Of a DNA stretch of 64,000 bases, positions 46,488-55,522 are shown piece after piece. The translations under genes were made by a program, and so were the position numbers. Every line of letters starts with the position of its first letter. Position 1 is the first letter of the stretch. The stretch is from positions 5,840,001 through 5,904,000 of the forward strand of contig NZ_WSRO01000002.1 of assembly GCF_009769735.1 (NCBI RefSeq), in the 5' to 3' direction. The notes under the pieces were generated by a model. The model was not told the origin of the DNA and did not search any database. It worked only from the letters and a program-made list of their open reading frames with translations. The DNA comes from Streptomyces sp. BA2 (GTDB lineage: Bacteria > Actinomycetota > Actinomycetes > Streptomycetales > Streptomycetaceae).

Positions 46488-47242
46488 GCCAGACCGTCGA
46501 CCGCGCCCTGTCCATCCTGCCGCTGCTCGCCGAAGGCCCCGCCGACCTCGGCCAGGTCGCCGAGCGCCTGGAGGTGCACAAGTCCACCGCCCTGCGGCTC
46601 CTGCGCACGCTCCACGAACACGGCCTGGTCTACCGCCAGTCCGACCAGCGCTACCGCCTGGGCGCCCGCCTCTTCGCGCTCGCCCAGGAGGCCGTCGAGA
46701 ACCTCGACGTACGCGAGATCGCGCACCCCCACCTCCTCGCGCTCAACGAGAAGTGCGGCCACACCGTGCACCTCGCGGTCTACGAGGAGCAGGAAGTCCT
46801 CTACATCGACAAGGTCGAGAGCCGCTATCCGGTGCGGATGTACTCGCGCATCGGGAAGCCGGTGGCGATCACCGTCGCCGCCGTGGCGAAGCTGCTGCTC
46901 TCCGACCTTCCCGAGGCCGAGCGCCGCGCCATCGCGGAGAAGCTCGACTACCCCACGTACACGTCCCGTTCGACGCCCAACGCCGCCGCGTTCCTCAAGG
47001 AGCTCAGCGCCGTGCGCGAACAGGGCTGGGCCACCGACCTCGGTGGTCACGAGGAGTCCATCAACTGCATCGGGGCCCCCATCCGCGGTGCGGACGGCCG
47101 GGTCGTCGCCGCCATGTCGGTCTCAGCGCCGAATGTCGTCGTCACCGCCGAGGAACTCCTCACGCTGCTCCCGCTGGTGCGCCGTACGGCGGACGCCATC
47201 AGCCGGGAGTACTCCGGCAAGTCACCCCTCAAGGAAGCCTGA
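46484..47242 (+). CDS. IclR-family transcriptional regulator
   Basis: A 252-residue IclR protein. The winged helix is RALSILPLLAEGPADLGQVAERLEVHKSTALRLLRTLHEHGLVYRQ, and the effector domain has LNEKCGHTVHLAVYEEQEVLYIDKVES and the small-ligand pocket region ESINCIGAPIRGADGRVVAAMSVSAP. Start ATG 46484 overlaps the kinase stop by 4 bp. IclR effectors are often small acids or sugar acids, fitting a KDG or glucosaminate signal. The likely operator is the palindrome at 45310-45326. Confidence 0.94.
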   Translation: MSQTVDRALSILPLLAEGPADLGQVAERLEVHKSTALRLLRTLHEHGLVYRQSDQRYRLGARLFALAQEAVENLDVREIAHPHLLALNEKCGHTVHLAVYEEQEVLYIDKVESRYPVRMYSRIGKPVAITVAAVAKLLLSDLPEAERRAIAEKLDYPTYTSRSTPNAAAFLKELSAVREQGWATDLGGHEESINCIGAPIRGADGRVVAAMSVSAPNVVVTAEELLTLLPLVRRTADAISREYSGKSPLKEA

Positions 47243-47249
47243 GCACGTC

Positions 47250-47663
47250 ATGACCACCGAGAAGACCGCTCTCACCCCGGCCACCCACACCACCCCGCCC
47301 GCGAAGTTCTCCCACGGCGTCAAGAAGGGCAACATCCTTCAGGTCGCCGGTCAGGTCGGCTTCCTCCCGGCACAGGAGGGCAAGGCCCCCACCCCCGCGG
47401 GCCCCACCCTGCGCGAGCAGACCCTCCAGACCTTCGCCAACGTCAAGGCGATCCTCGAAGAGGGCGGCGCGACCTGGGACGACGTGATGATGATGCGCGT
47501 CTACCTCACGGACGTGGACCACTTCGCCGAGATGAACGAGATCTACAACGCGTACTTCGAGGAGCAGGGCCTCAAGGCCCCCGCCTCGGCCCGCACCACG
47601 GTCTACGTGGGCCTGCCCAAGGGTCTGCTCATCGAGATCGACGCGCTCGCCGTCCTGAGCTGA
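47250..47663 (+). CDS. ridA: RidA/YjgF-family enamine/imine deaminase
   Basis: A 137-residue RidA protein. The family end PASARTTVYVGLPKGLLIEIDALAVL contains the catalytic Arg (SART) and Glu. LREQTLQTFANVKAILEEGGATWDDVMMMRVYLTDVDHFAEMN is canonical. It hydrolyses reactive enamine/imine intermediates released by PLP dehydratases, so it is the natural partner of the deaminase at 45288. It starts 7 bp after the IclR stop and ends at a strong hairpin (47704-47746). Confidence 0.95.
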   Translation: MTTEKTALTPATHTTPPAKFSHGVKKGNILQVAGQVGFLPAQEGKAPTPAGPTLREQTLQTFANVKAILEEGGATWDDVMMMRVYLTDVDHFAEMNEIYNAYFEEQGLKAPASARTTVYVGLPKGLLIEIDALAVLS

Positions 47664-47703
47664 TCCGCCCGACGTTCTGAGCACCCCGCAAGCCGCAAGT
47701 CTT

Positions 47704-47746
47704 CACGGCGCGGCGCCCAACTCCCCCCTTCGGGCGCCGCGCCGTG
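47704..47746. terminator. Hairpin between ridA and the GntP permease
   Basis: A perfect 15-bp stem, CACGGCGCGGCGCCC (47704-47718) with GGGCGCCGCGCCGTG (47732-47746), around a 13-base C-rich loop. It would end or attenuate the kinase-iclR-ridA transcript before the permease. Confidence 0.85.
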
Positions 47747-47789
47747 ATCCCCCCTGCCCCGAAAGCCCCATGCACTTACGAGGTCAAAG

Positions 47790-49286
47790 ATGTCCCCGTC
47801 GTCCCCCTTCGCCGCGCTCGCGGCCGCCGCCCCCGCCGCCGAGGCACCACCCCACACCGGCGGCATCCTCACCCTGATCGACGGGACGGCAGGCCTCCTG
47901 ACCGTCGCCGCGCTCGGCATCGTGCTTCTCCTCTTCCTGATCATCAAGGTCAGGCTGCAGCCCTTCGTGGCGCTGCTCGCGGTCTCCATAGTCGTCGGCC
48001 TCTCGGCCGGCCTCTCCGTCACCGAACTCTTCGGCACGGTCCAGAAGTCCGACGCGGTCTCCGTCATCGAGTCCGGCATGGGCGGCATCCTCGGCCATGT
48101 GGCGATCATCATCGGCCTCGGCACGATGCTCGGCGCGATCCTCGAAGTGTCGGGCGGCGCCGAGGTGTTGGCCTCGCGCCTCCTCGGTCTCTTCGGTGAG
48201 AAGCGCGCCCCGCTCGCCATGGGTCTGACGGGTCTGATCTTCGGTATCCCCGTCTTCTTCGACGTGGGCATCTTCGTCCTCGCGCCGATCGTGTACGCCG
48301 CCGCCAAGCGCAGCGGCAAGTCGATCCTGCTCTACTGCCTGCCCCTGCTCGCGGGTCTGTCGATGACCCACGCCTTCCTGCCCCCGCACCCCGGCCCGGT
48401 GGCCGCCGCCGGTCTGCTCCACGTGGACCTCGGCTGGGTCATCCTGATGGGCATCGTCTGCGGCATCCCCGCCGTCCTCGCCGCCTGGGTGTACTCCGCG
48501 TGGATCGGCAAGCGCATCTTCGTACCCGTCCCGCAGGACATGGTCGAGGCCGCCGACGAGGCGCGCCAGGCGGTCATCGCCGAGCAGCGTGCGGCAGGCG
48601 TCGAGCCGCGCGAGAAGCCGGTGCCGCTCGGCACCGTCTTCGCGATCATCGGAACGCCGCTGTTCCTGATCCTCCTCGCCACGTTCTCGTCGATCGCCTT
48701 CGACCCCTCGACGCTCCGCAGCGTCATCGAGTTCTTCGGCAGCCCGTTCGTGGCGCTGACGATCGCCCTGCTCATGGCGTACTACCTGCTCGGCATCCGG
48801 CGCGGCTGGTCGCGCAAGTCCCTTGAGACGGTGTCGACTTCGTCCCTCAAGCCGGTCGGCAACATCCTGCTCGTGGTCGGCGCGGGCGGCATCTTCGGCG
48901 CGGTCCTCAAGGCGAGCGGCGTGGCCGGCGCCCTCTCGGACACCTTCCAGGACGTGGGCCTGCCGATCATCGTCCTCGCCTACCTGCTCTCCCTGGTCCT
49001 TCGCGTCGCCCAGGGCTCGGCGACGGTGGCGATCGTGACGACGGCGGGCATCGTGGCCCCCCTCCTCGCCGAGGGCGACCACTCCCAGGCGTTCGTCGCC
49101 CTGGTCATCATGGCGATCTCGGCGGGCTCGATCTTCGCCTCGCACGTGAATGACGGCGGCTTCTGGATGGTGGCGAAGTACTTCGGCATCTCGGAGCGGG
49201 ACACGCTGAAGACGTGGACGGTCCTGGAGTCGGTGCTGTCCGTGGCGGGATTCGCGGTGGCGGCCGTGGTGAGCTTGTTCGTCTGA
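47790..49286 (+). CDS. GntP/DsdX-family permease (gluconate:H+ symporter superfamily)
   Basis: A 498-residue membrane protein with about 12-14 spans. GntP family segments include LTGLIFGIPVFFDVGIFVLAPIVYAAAKRSG, GLSMTHAFLPPHPGPVAAA and VAQGSATVAIVTTAGIVAPLL, with SHVNDGGFWMVAKYFG near the end. Members take up gluconate, other sugar acids or D-serine. In this operon D-glucosaminate, N-acetyl-glucosaminate or a D-amino acid are the candidates. ATG 47790. It is followed by a convergent hairpin at 49333-49361. Confidence 0.93.
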   Translation: MSPSSPFAALAAAAPAAEAPPHTGGILTLIDGTAGLLTVAALGIVLLLFLIIKVRLQPFVALLAVSIVVGLSAGLSVTELFGTVQKSDAVSVIESGMGGILGHVAIIIGLGTMLGAILEVSGGAEVLASRLLGLFGEKRAPLAMGLTGLIFGIPVFFDVGIFVLAPIVYAAAKRSGKSILLYCLPLLAGLSMTHAFLPPHPGPVAAAGLLHVDLGWVILMGIVCGIPAVLAAWVYSAWIGKRIFVPVPQDMVEAADEARQAVIAEQRAAGVEPREKPVPLGTVFAIIGTPLFLILLATFSSIAFDPSTLRSVIEFFGSPFVALTIALLMAYYLLGIRRGWSRKSLETVSTSSLKPVGNILLVVGAGGIFGAVLKASGVAGALSDTFQDVGLPIIVLAYLLSLVLRVAQGSATVAIVTTAGIVAPLLAEGDHSQAFVALVIMAISAGSIFASHVNDGGFWMVAKYFGISERDTLKTWTVLESVLSVAGFAVAAVVSLFV

Positions 49287-49332
49287 TGCGAGATCCCCTT
49301 CTCGTACGTCGGCTTCTTGTACGTCGCTGAAA

Positions 49333-49361
49333 GCGCCCCGGGCCGAACCGGTCCGGGGCGC
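49333..49361. terminator. Hairpin between the permease and the MBL-fold gene
   Basis: GCGCCCCGG (49333-49341) pairs with CCGGGGCGC (49353-49361) around an 11-base loop between convergent genes. Confidence 0.75.
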
Positions 49362-49366
49362 CTTCG

Positions 49367-50188
49367 TCACGACGCGACCGGGGGCGCGCCCACGGGCTCG
49401 AACCCGGCCAGCATCTGCTCCAGCGCCGCCTGGTCAGGGCCCACGAACGGCGAGGCCCCGGCCGCCGAGCCCAGCGTGTCCATCATCGTCCCGGTGATGC
49501 CGAGAGCCGGCGGCAGATGCGTGGAAAGGACGAGCTCGGGCGCCCCGTCCCGCAGTGGCTGGAAGCTGTCCAGGAACTTCCCGGGGTCCACGACCTGCAC
49601 CCAGGGGCTGTCGACCGTCGCCCAGAGCAGTTGCGCGGCCCGCAGCCCCTCGACGGGCACCTCGCGGACGTCGTCGGCCTGCGCCAGCTCGGCGGTGGCC
49701 ATCGGCCCTCCGAAGCAGTCGGAGCTGAAGCAGGCCCCCGACCGGTCGTCGAAGAAGCCGACCGTGGCCGGGTTGTCGAAGAGCGGCGGCCTGAACCCCG
49801 TGAGGGTGCGGTCGCCGACGTCCAGGCTCTGCCCCGGGTTGAGCAGATGGACGCGGTCGAGGGGCAGCGGGCGCTCACAGGACATGATCCCCGCGCCCCC
49901 GAACGTGGTCACGACCCGTGCCTGGGGCGCCGCGACCAGCAGATCGAAGATCCCGCCGGTGTGATCACGGTCCGGGTGGGTGAGCCAGATCCAGCGCACG
50001 TCGGCGGGATCGAGAACGGTGGCGAGCGCCTCCAGGAAGTTGCGGTCGGACAGTCCGAGGCCGGTGTCGACCACGACGGGCTGGGAGGCGTGCAGGACAA
50101 AGGCGTTGACCGGTATGTGTCCGATCCCCGGTACTTCCAGGCTGTCGCTCAGGACGCTGATGTCGGGGCGTACCTTGTGGACGCGCAT
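49367..50188 (-). CDS. MBL-fold (metallo-beta-lactamase superfamily) protein
   Basis: A 273-residue protein. The metal motif is THPDRDHTGG (HxxxDH with Asp replacing the first of the usual histidines of HxHxDH), then later ligands in FSSDCFGG (Asp) and LVLSTHLPP (His). This layout fits the flavodiiron-like/ODP branch (VNAFVLHASQPVVVDTGLG at the start). The substrate is unknown; hydrolase or oxygen-sensing roles are known in relatives. ATG 50188 is the likely start, although the frame runs to 50242. Confidence 0.85.
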   Translation of the reverse strand: MRVHKVRPDISVLSDSLEVPGIGHIPVNAFVLHASQPVVVDTGLGLSDRNFLEALATVLDPADVRWIWLTHPDRDHTGGIFDLLVAAPQARVVTTFGGAGIMSCERPLPLDRVHLLNPGQSLDVGDRTLTGFRPPLFDNPATVGFFDDRSGACFSSDCFGGPMATAELAQADDVREVPVEGLRAAQLLWATVDSPWVQVVDPGKFLDSFQPLRDGAPELVLSTHLPPALGITGTMMDTLGSAAGASPFVGPDQAALEQMLAGFEPVGAPPVAS

Positions 50189-50303
50189 GACACATCTCCA
50201 TGCCCCCTCAGGGATGGTGATCGTGTCGCGGCCCTTACACATCCCCTTATCTGTCCCCTTATGGGTCCATCGTCGTCCTGTTCAGGCGCCGCCGCATCCG
50301 GGC

Positions 50304-50335
50304 GAAGGGCCGCCGCCGGACGGCGACGGCCCTTC
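50304..50335. terminator. Hairpin downstream of the M14 carboxypeptidase
   Basis: GAAGGGCCG (50304-50312) pairs with CGGCCCTTC (50327-50335) around a partly self-complementary loop. It lies 29 bp after the carboxypeptidase stop on the minus strand. Confidence 0.75.
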
Positions 50336-50363
50336 ACTCACCTGGTCCGCTCACCCGGCCCGC

Positions 50364-51704
50364 TCAACCGGTGCAGTACTGCTGCTCCTTGCCGATGGAG
50401 CGGTACATGCAGTCCGAGTTCTCCAGGAGCTGCAGGACCGCGTCCCTGTTGCGGTTCGTCTCCCGCTCGATCACCTCGTCGGGCGGGTAGAAGCCGCCGC
50501 CGCCCGCGGACGAGGGGTACATCTCGAAGGTGTAGCTGAAGATCTTCTGGTTGCCCCAGAGCCAGTCGTTGATCGACCCGTCCGTGATGTAGAGGTCGCT
50601 GGACTGCTGCGGCGTGTAGCCGTTGCTCGCGGCCATCTTCCGGCCGATGGCGGCGTGCGCGTCGCGGTCGTCCTGGGTGAGGCCGGGGCCCGTGTCGCTG
50701 TACGTGTAGCCGTACGGCCACAGGACCAGCTCGCTGTACGTATGGAAGTCGATGGAGGCCTTGATCTGCTGCTTGCCGCCGACGATGCGGCTGCGTACGA
50801 AGTTGGAGACGACCTTCACCTCGGGTGCCGACTCGGCGCTCGGGCCGCGGTAGGTCTCGGAGCCCGTGTTGCCCGAGGAGCCGCCGCAGCAGCCCCACCG
50901 GTAGGCCCAGTTGCGGTTCATGTCGGTGCCGACGTTCGACGAACCGGCGTTGGGCTGGCGGTTCTTGCGCCAGCTGCGGTAGGAGCCGGTCGCGATGTCG
51001 TACTCGCCGCCGTCCGGGTTCAGGTCCGGCACGATCCAGATCTCGCGCTCGTCGACCATCTTCTTGATGCGGGCGTCCGTGCCGTAGTCGTCGCCCAGTT
51101 CGCGCAGCAGGTAGAGCGCCATCTCGACGGTCAGGTGCTCGCGGGCGTGCTGGTGGTGGGTGAAGAGGACCTCGGGCTCGGCCTCGTCCGTGCCGACGTT
51201 GTCGCTGATCTTGATGGCGACGATGTCCCGGCCCGAGTAGGACTTGCCGATGACCCTCTTGCTCATCAGGGTCGGGTGGGCCGCGATGCGCTGGTTGATC
51301 TCCGCGTTCATCTCCGCGTAGTTGTGGTACCTCGCGTCGGCGGGCGGGAAGTCCTTGGCCTCCACGGGCTCGCCGTTCGTACGCTTCGGGGGCCCGGCCA
51401 GGGCCTTGAGCTCGTAGCCCGCGTCCCGGAGCCCGGCCGCCTCGCGACCGTCGGCCGAGACGACGACCGCGCGGGCGTCGACCTCGTCGATGGCGACGCC
51501 GGTGCGGGCGAGCGCGGTGCGTGCGGCCTTGTCGTCACCGAGAGGGATTTCGTACTGGCGCGTTTCGTTGTCGGTGGCCGCCGTGCCGCGAGCGGCGGGG
51601 GCGGTGGTGTCCGGTGAGGCGTTGGCGGTGATGGGCGCCGCCACGGCGAGGGCGAGAAGGACCGCGAGGGCAGCGGATCTTCTGCCGCGTATGCGAAGTC
51701 GCAT
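50364..51704 (-). CDS. Secreted M14-family zinc carboxypeptidase
   Basis: A 446-residue exported enzyme. The signal peptide is [17 protein letters not shown], and a propeptide to about residue 115 follows. The metal motif is [19 protein letters not shown] (His-x-x-Glu); the substrate Arg/Asn region is [16 protein letters not shown]; the third ligand is in [18 protein letters not shown]; the catalytic Glu is in [10 protein letters not shown]. It is close in layout to carboxypeptidase T of actinomycetes. Cysteines GCCGG, DCMY and YCTG suggest disulfides. It digests external peptides and is probably a single gene. Confidence 0.95.
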   Translation of the reverse strand: MRLRIRGRRSAALAVLLALAVAAPITANASPDTTAPAARGTAATDNETRQYEIPLGDDKAARTALARTGVAIDEVDARAVVVSADGREAAGLRDAGYELKALAGPPKRTNGEPVEAKDFPPADARYHNYAEMNAEINQRIAAHPTLMSKRVIGKSYSGRDIVAIKISDNVGTDEAEPEVLFTHHQHAREHLTVEMALYLLRELGDDYGTDARIKKMVDEREIWIVPDLNPDGGEYDIATGSYRSWRKNRQPNAGSSNVGTDMNRNWAYRWGCCGGSSGNTGSETYRGPSAESAPEVKVVSNFVRSRIVGGKQQIKASIDFHTYSELVLWPYGYTYSDTGPGLTQDDRDAHAAIGRKMAASNGYTPQQSSDLYITDGSINDWLWGNQKIFSYTFEMYPSSAGGGGFYPPDEVIERETNRNRDAVLQLLENSDCMYRSIGKEQQYCTG

Positions 51705-51866
51705 GAAGTCTCCTGGGGGTGGGGGGGGTGGTTCAGTGCGACGCGTGCGGTGCGGTTGCGAGGTGCGGGTTGCGCGGGCCCATCGTGGGCGCCTGGCATG
51801 CTCCGGTCAACGCTGTCTTCGGCCAACCCCTTGTGCCACGCGCCGCCATGCGGTTTCTTGATCGGC

Positions 51867-53198
51867 ATGGCTGATACGACAGGCAGTGGCACTGCCACGG
51901 GAGATGCGGCTCCCCAGCCCCGCAAGTCCAGCTGGAAATACATCGGACCCGGCATCGTCGTCGCCGCGACCGGCGTCGGCGCGGGCGACCTGGTCGCCAC
52001 GCTCATCGCGGGCAGCAACTTCGGCTACACCCTGCTGTGGGCCGCCGTCATCGGCTGCGTCGTCAAGATCTCGCTCGCCGAGGCCGCCGGACGCTGGCAC
52101 CTGGCGACCGGACGCACCCTCTTCGACGGCTGGGCCAGCCTCGGCCGCTGGACGACGTGGTTCTTCGTCGTCTACGTCGTGATCTGGGGGTACGTCTACG
52201 GGGCCGCGGCCATGTCGTCGTCGGGACTGCCGCTCCAGGCGCTGTTCCCGGACGTCATGGAGCTCAAGTGGTGGGGGATGCTCACCGGCATCGTCGGCCT
52301 GGTCTTCGTCTGGTTCAACAAGTACGCCGTCTTCGAGAAGGTCATGACGGTGCTCGTCGGCATCATGTTCGTCGTCACCGTCTACCTCGCCATCCGCGTC
52401 ACCCCGCACCTCGGTGACGCCTTCGCGGGCCTGCTGCCGGTCCTGCCCGACGAGAAGGACTCGATCCTCAACACGCTCGGCCTGATCGGCGGCGTCGGCG
52501 GCACCATCACCCTTGCCGCGTACGGCTACTGGGTCAACGCCAAGGGCTGGACGAACACCGGCTGGATGAAGGTGATGCGGCTCGACAACCGCGTCGCGTA
52601 CATCACCACCGGCATCTTCGTCGTCGCCATGCTCTTCGTCGGCGCCGAGCTGCTGCACTCCGCGAACGTCGCCATCGCCAGCGGCGACAAGGGCCTGGTG
52701 CAGCTCTCGGACATCCTGGAGAAGGAGTACGGAGACGCCACCGCCAAGCTCTTCCTGATCGGCTTCTTCGCCACGTCCTTCACCTCGCTGATCGGCGTCT
52801 GGCACGGCGTGAGCCTGATGTTCGCCGACTTCGTGGAGCGCTACCGCAAGCAGCGGGCGGGCGCCGACGAGAAGGCCCTGACCGGCGAGGAGGTGGCGTC
52901 CGGAGCCCGCGAGAAGTCGGTGCCGTTCCGCGCCTACCTGCTGTGGCTGACCTTCCCGCCGATGATCCTGCTCTTCCAGGGCCAGCCGTTCCGCCTCATC
53001 ATCATCTACGGCGTGCTCGGCGCGGCCTTCATGCCGTTCCTCGCGCTCACCCTGGTCTGGCTCCTCAACTCCTCGCGTACACCGGGCGAATGGCGCAACG
53101 GCTGGCTCAGCAACGGCATGCTGACGATCGCCGGCCTGCTGTTCCTGGTCCTGTGCGTCAAGCAGATCACGGACCAGGACTGGAGCAGCTTCTTCTAG
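51867..53198 (+). CDS. Divergent Nramp-superfamily transporter without canonical metal-site motifs
   Basis: A 443-residue membrane protein with about 11 spans. The overall Nramp layout is clear (GPGIVVAATGVGAGDLVATLIAGSNFGYTLLW, RWTTWFFVVYVVIWGY, WHGVSLMFADFVERYRK). The helix 1 metal motif DPGN is replaced by GAGD, and the helix 6 MPH is replaced by AYGYW. Nramp-related transporters that move other ions, including Mg2+, also lack these residues. Substrate is therefore open. ATG 51867 is the probable start. Confidence 0.88.
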   Translation: MADTTGSGTATGDAAPQPRKSSWKYIGPGIVVAATGVGAGDLVATLIAGSNFGYTLLWAAVIGCVVKISLAEAAGRWHLATGRTLFDGWASLGRWTTWFFVVYVVIWGYVYGAAAMSSSGLPLQALFPDVMELKWWGMLTGIVGLVFVWFNKYAVFEKVMTVLVGIMFVVTVYLAIRVTPHLGDAFAGLLPVLPDEKDSILNTLGLIGGVGGTITLAAYGYWVNAKGWTNTGWMKVMRLDNRVAYITTGIFVVAMLFVGAELLHSANVAIASGDKGLVQLSDILEKEYGDATAKLFLIGFFATSFTSLIGVWHGVSLMFADFVERYRKQRAGADEKALTGEEVASGAREKSVPFRAYLLWLTFPPMILLFQGQPFRLIIIYGVLGAAFMPFLALTLVWLLNSSRTPGEWRNGWLSNGMLTIAGLLFLVLCVKQITDQDWSSFF

Positions 53199-53218
53199 CG
53201 ACGCGGTGGGCCCGCCGG

Positions 53219-54232
53219 TTACGGCAGGCCGTGGACGTGCGGCCCCACCGCCTTGGACCAGGAACTGCCGTCGGCGGCGTCCCAGTTGGTCGACCAGGTC
53301 ATCGCGCCCCGGATGTCGGGGTACGTCTTGGACGGCTTGAAGGAACCGCAGCTGGTGCCCTTCGCCAGGCAGTCCAGGGCCTGGTTGACGACGGACGGCG
53401 AGACGTAGCCGCCCCCGGCCGCTTTCGCCGAGGCCGGGACGCCTATGCCGACCTGGGACGGGTCGAGGCCGCCCTCCAGCTGGATGCAGGCGAGAGCGGT
53501 GAGGAAGTCGACCGAGCCCTGGCTGTAGACCTTGCCGTCACAGCCCAGCATCGAACCGCTGTTGTAGTACTGCATGTTGACGACCGTGAGGATGTCCTTC
53601 ACCGCGAGCGCCGTCTTGAAGTACTCGTTCGACGTCGACTGCATGTCGATCGTCTGCGGCGCCATGGTCAGGACGAACCCGGAACCGGCCTTCCCGGAAA
53701 GGGACTTCAGGGCCTGCGACATGTACGTCGAGTTGAGCCCGTTCTCCAGGTCGATGTCGACGCCGTCGAAGCCGTACTCCTGCATGAGCTTGTACGCGGA
53801 GTCGGCGAAGGCGGTCGCCGATGCGCCGTCGTTGACGGTCACGGCTCCCTTCTCGCCGCCGACCGAGAGGATCACGGACTTCCCGGCCGCCTGCTTGGCC
53901 TTGATGTCGGCCTTGAACTGGTCGACGGTGTACCCGCCGAGCCCGGCCGAGTCGAGGCTGAAGGCCAGCTCGCCCGGCGTGGAGGTCGCGTCCGCGAACG
54001 AGACCGCGATGATGTCGTATTCGTCCTGTACGTCGCTCAGCTTCTGGACCGTGGCGCCGTTGTCGAAGTTCTGCCAGTAGCCGGTCACCGCGTGCTTCGG
54101 TACGGCGCGGGCGTCGGCGTCGGCGTTGTCGGCGCCGCCGGTGAGCAGGCCGGTGAGCGCGAGGGCGAGTGCCGTTGTCAGACCGATGACGGGCCCTGCC
54201 TTCCTGCGTGTCCTGCCGCGTGCGTGGTCCAC
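53219..54232 (-). CDS. Secreted GH18 chitinase
   Basis: A 337-residue exported GH18 catalytic domain. Signal peptide (PVIGLTTALALALTGLL, cleavage near ADA). The catalytic motif is GFDGVDIDLENGL with Glu163 as acid and the two Asp before it; SVGG at about 124 and MAPQT, MQYYN complete the barrel. No chitin-binding domain is present. It hydrolyses chitin to chito-oligosaccharides. GTG 54232 follows GGAGGCAGAA. A dre-like site (54322-54337) lies 90 bp upstream, so DasR/GlcN-6-P control is likely. Confidence 0.95.
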   Translation of the reverse strand: MDHARGRTRRKAGPVIGLTTALALALTGLLTGGADNADADARAVPKHAVTGYWQNFDNGATVQKLSDVQDEYDIIAVSFADATSTPGELAFSLDSAGLGGYTVDQFKADIKAKQAAGKSVILSVGGEKGAVTVNDGASATAFADSAYKLMQEYGFDGVDIDLENGLNSTYMSQALKSLSGKAGSGFVLTMAPQTIDMQSTSNEYFKTALAVKDILTVVNMQYYNSGSMLGCDGKVYSQGSVDFLTALACIQLEGGLDPSQVGIGVPASAKAAGGGYVSPSVVNQALDCLAKGTSCGSFKPSKTYPDIRGAMTWSTNWDAADGSSWSKAVGPHVHGLP

Positions 54233-54321
54233 TTCTGCCTCCGGTGGGGGGAGTTGGGGCTTTCGGAGAGGTCTCGCCGGGCTGGGGTGGGGGTTGCCCG
54301 GCGCTTTGCTTGGTCGTACAA

Positions 54322-54337
54322 GCTGGTCCAGACCAAT
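54322..54337. promoter_or_regulatory. DasR-responsive element (dre) candidate
   Basis: GCTGGTCCAGACCAAT matches the known dre consensus ASTGGTCTAGACCAST at 13 of 16 positions, including both TGGTC and GACCA half-sites. It lies 90 bp upstream of the chitinase. The TGGTCCAGACC core is also the known chitinase promoter repeat of streptomycetes. Confidence 0.75.
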
Positions 54338-54348
54338 CAGGTTGTCAA

Positions 54349-54400
54349 TACCTCTGGCGACACCTCTGGCGCCACCGCTGGCGACACCTCTGGCGCCACC
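54349..54400. repeat. 12-bp tandem repeat array
   Basis: Four units of CACCTCTGGCGN (54349-54360, 54361-54372, 54373-54384, 54385-54396) followed by a partial unit (CACC). The array sits between the dre-like site and the start of the Tad locus and could affect spacing in either promoter. Confidence 0.85.
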
Positions 54401-54510
54401 CGGATCCCACGAGTCCGGCCAACCTCTGCGTGAACAGTGGGAAGTTGGGTGTTGAGGTGACGCTGACCTCTATAAGGTGCTGAGGCAGAAGTGCACGAAG
54501 ACCGGGGGGT

Positions 54511-55416
54511 GTGCGTATGCCGACCGCCATAGCCGTCACCGGCCCTGACCTGGTGCTGCCATCGCCCGACCGGCACACCCCGTCGGCGGCCGTCCTGCAG
54601 AGCGCCGTCCAGTCACCGCGGACGTACTCCCTGGACCAGGCGCTCACCGAGATGCACACGCTCATCGAGCACCACGGCTATGTGATCGTCCTGTGCCCCG
54701 CGTCGGCGCCGCCCGCCCTCGTCCAGCGCATGCACGCGATCCGCTCCGTCCTGGAGAGCGACCGCATCTCGATCCTCCGCCCGGACCTGCCGCCGCTGGG
54801 CCTCGCGGTCCTCGCGCTCCAGCTCCGCCAGCTCTCCATCTGCGACTTCAGCCCCGGCGTCCTCGCGTCGGCGGCCCGCCTCCTCTCCCACTACATCTAC
54901 GCGGGCGCGCTGCTCGGCTCGGTGGCGAAGCTGGACCGGGTGCCGGTCACGTTGCAGTCCCACGCCAAGTCATGGGTGCCGGGCGCCCAGTTCGCCGTCC
55001 TGGCGACCCCGCGCCCCGAGCTGATCAAGGTGACGGGGGACACGACGCTCCCCGGCCCCGGATTCGGCACGAAGATGCTGTACGCCACCGGGCAGCTGGG
55101 GCCCGGCTGGGTCACCGAGACGCTCGCCCCGGCCTGGCGGACCCAGGGGATTTCGGAGGCGCGGCTTCCGGGGGAGTCCGCGCGCTGGTGGGCGACGGGC
55201 AAGCTCGTCGAGTTCGCCGCGGCGATCCCCGACATCTCCGTGCTCTACCAACTGGTGTCGTCCGTCCGCCGTGACGACTGCCACTGGTGCGGCCTCGAAC
55301 TCATCGGCGACCGCTGCGGCTTCTGCGCGGCGCCGTTGCTGCCGCCGCCGGAACGCGCGGCGTCGGCTGCCGTCTCTGTCTCCGCCGTACGGGCGCTGCC
55401 GCGAGGCGCGACGTAA
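54511..55416 (+). CDS. Conserved zinc-ribbon protein at the head of the Tad locus
   Basis: A 301-residue protein. The N-terminal region (SLDQALTEMHTLIEHHGYVIVLCPAS) resembles no enzyme I know. Residues about 85-215 are mixed (LPPLGLAVLALQLRQLSICDFSPGVLASAARLL). The C-terminus holds a CxxC...CxxC ribbon (CHWCGLELIGDRCGFCAAP). GTG 54511 or ATG 54517 may start it; GGGGGG lies just upstream. It reads toward cpaB 106 bp later. I do not recognise the family; position suggests a Tad-associated cytoplasmic factor. Confidence 0.72.
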   Translation: MRMPTAIAVTGPDLVLPSPDRHTPSAAVLQSAVQSPRTYSLDQALTEMHTLIEHHGYVIVLCPASAPPALVQRMHAIRSVLESDRISILRPDLPPLGLAVLALQLRQLSICDFSPGVLASAARLLSHYIYAGALLGSVAKLDRVPVTLQSHAKSWVPGAQFAVLATPRPELIKVTGDTTLPGPGFGTKMLYATGQLGPGWVTETLAPAWRTQGISEARLPGESARWWATGKLVEFAAAIPDISVLYQLVSSVRRDDCHWCGLELIGDRCGFCAAPLLPPPERAASAAVSVSAVRALPRGAT

Positions 55417-55522
55417 GAGCCGCAGGTCCCTCATGTGCACGAGCCCGAACTGCCCGCACTGAACGCGCGCCACCCCGCTCACTGTCCGTAGCCGTCCGCA
55501 CTCGATCGAGGTAGTCCGGTTC

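Noticed and set aside
49385..49405. tRNA-like GGGCTCGAACCCGG stretch
   Set aside because: It lies inside the MBL-fold coding sequence and has no acceptor or anticodon stem around it.
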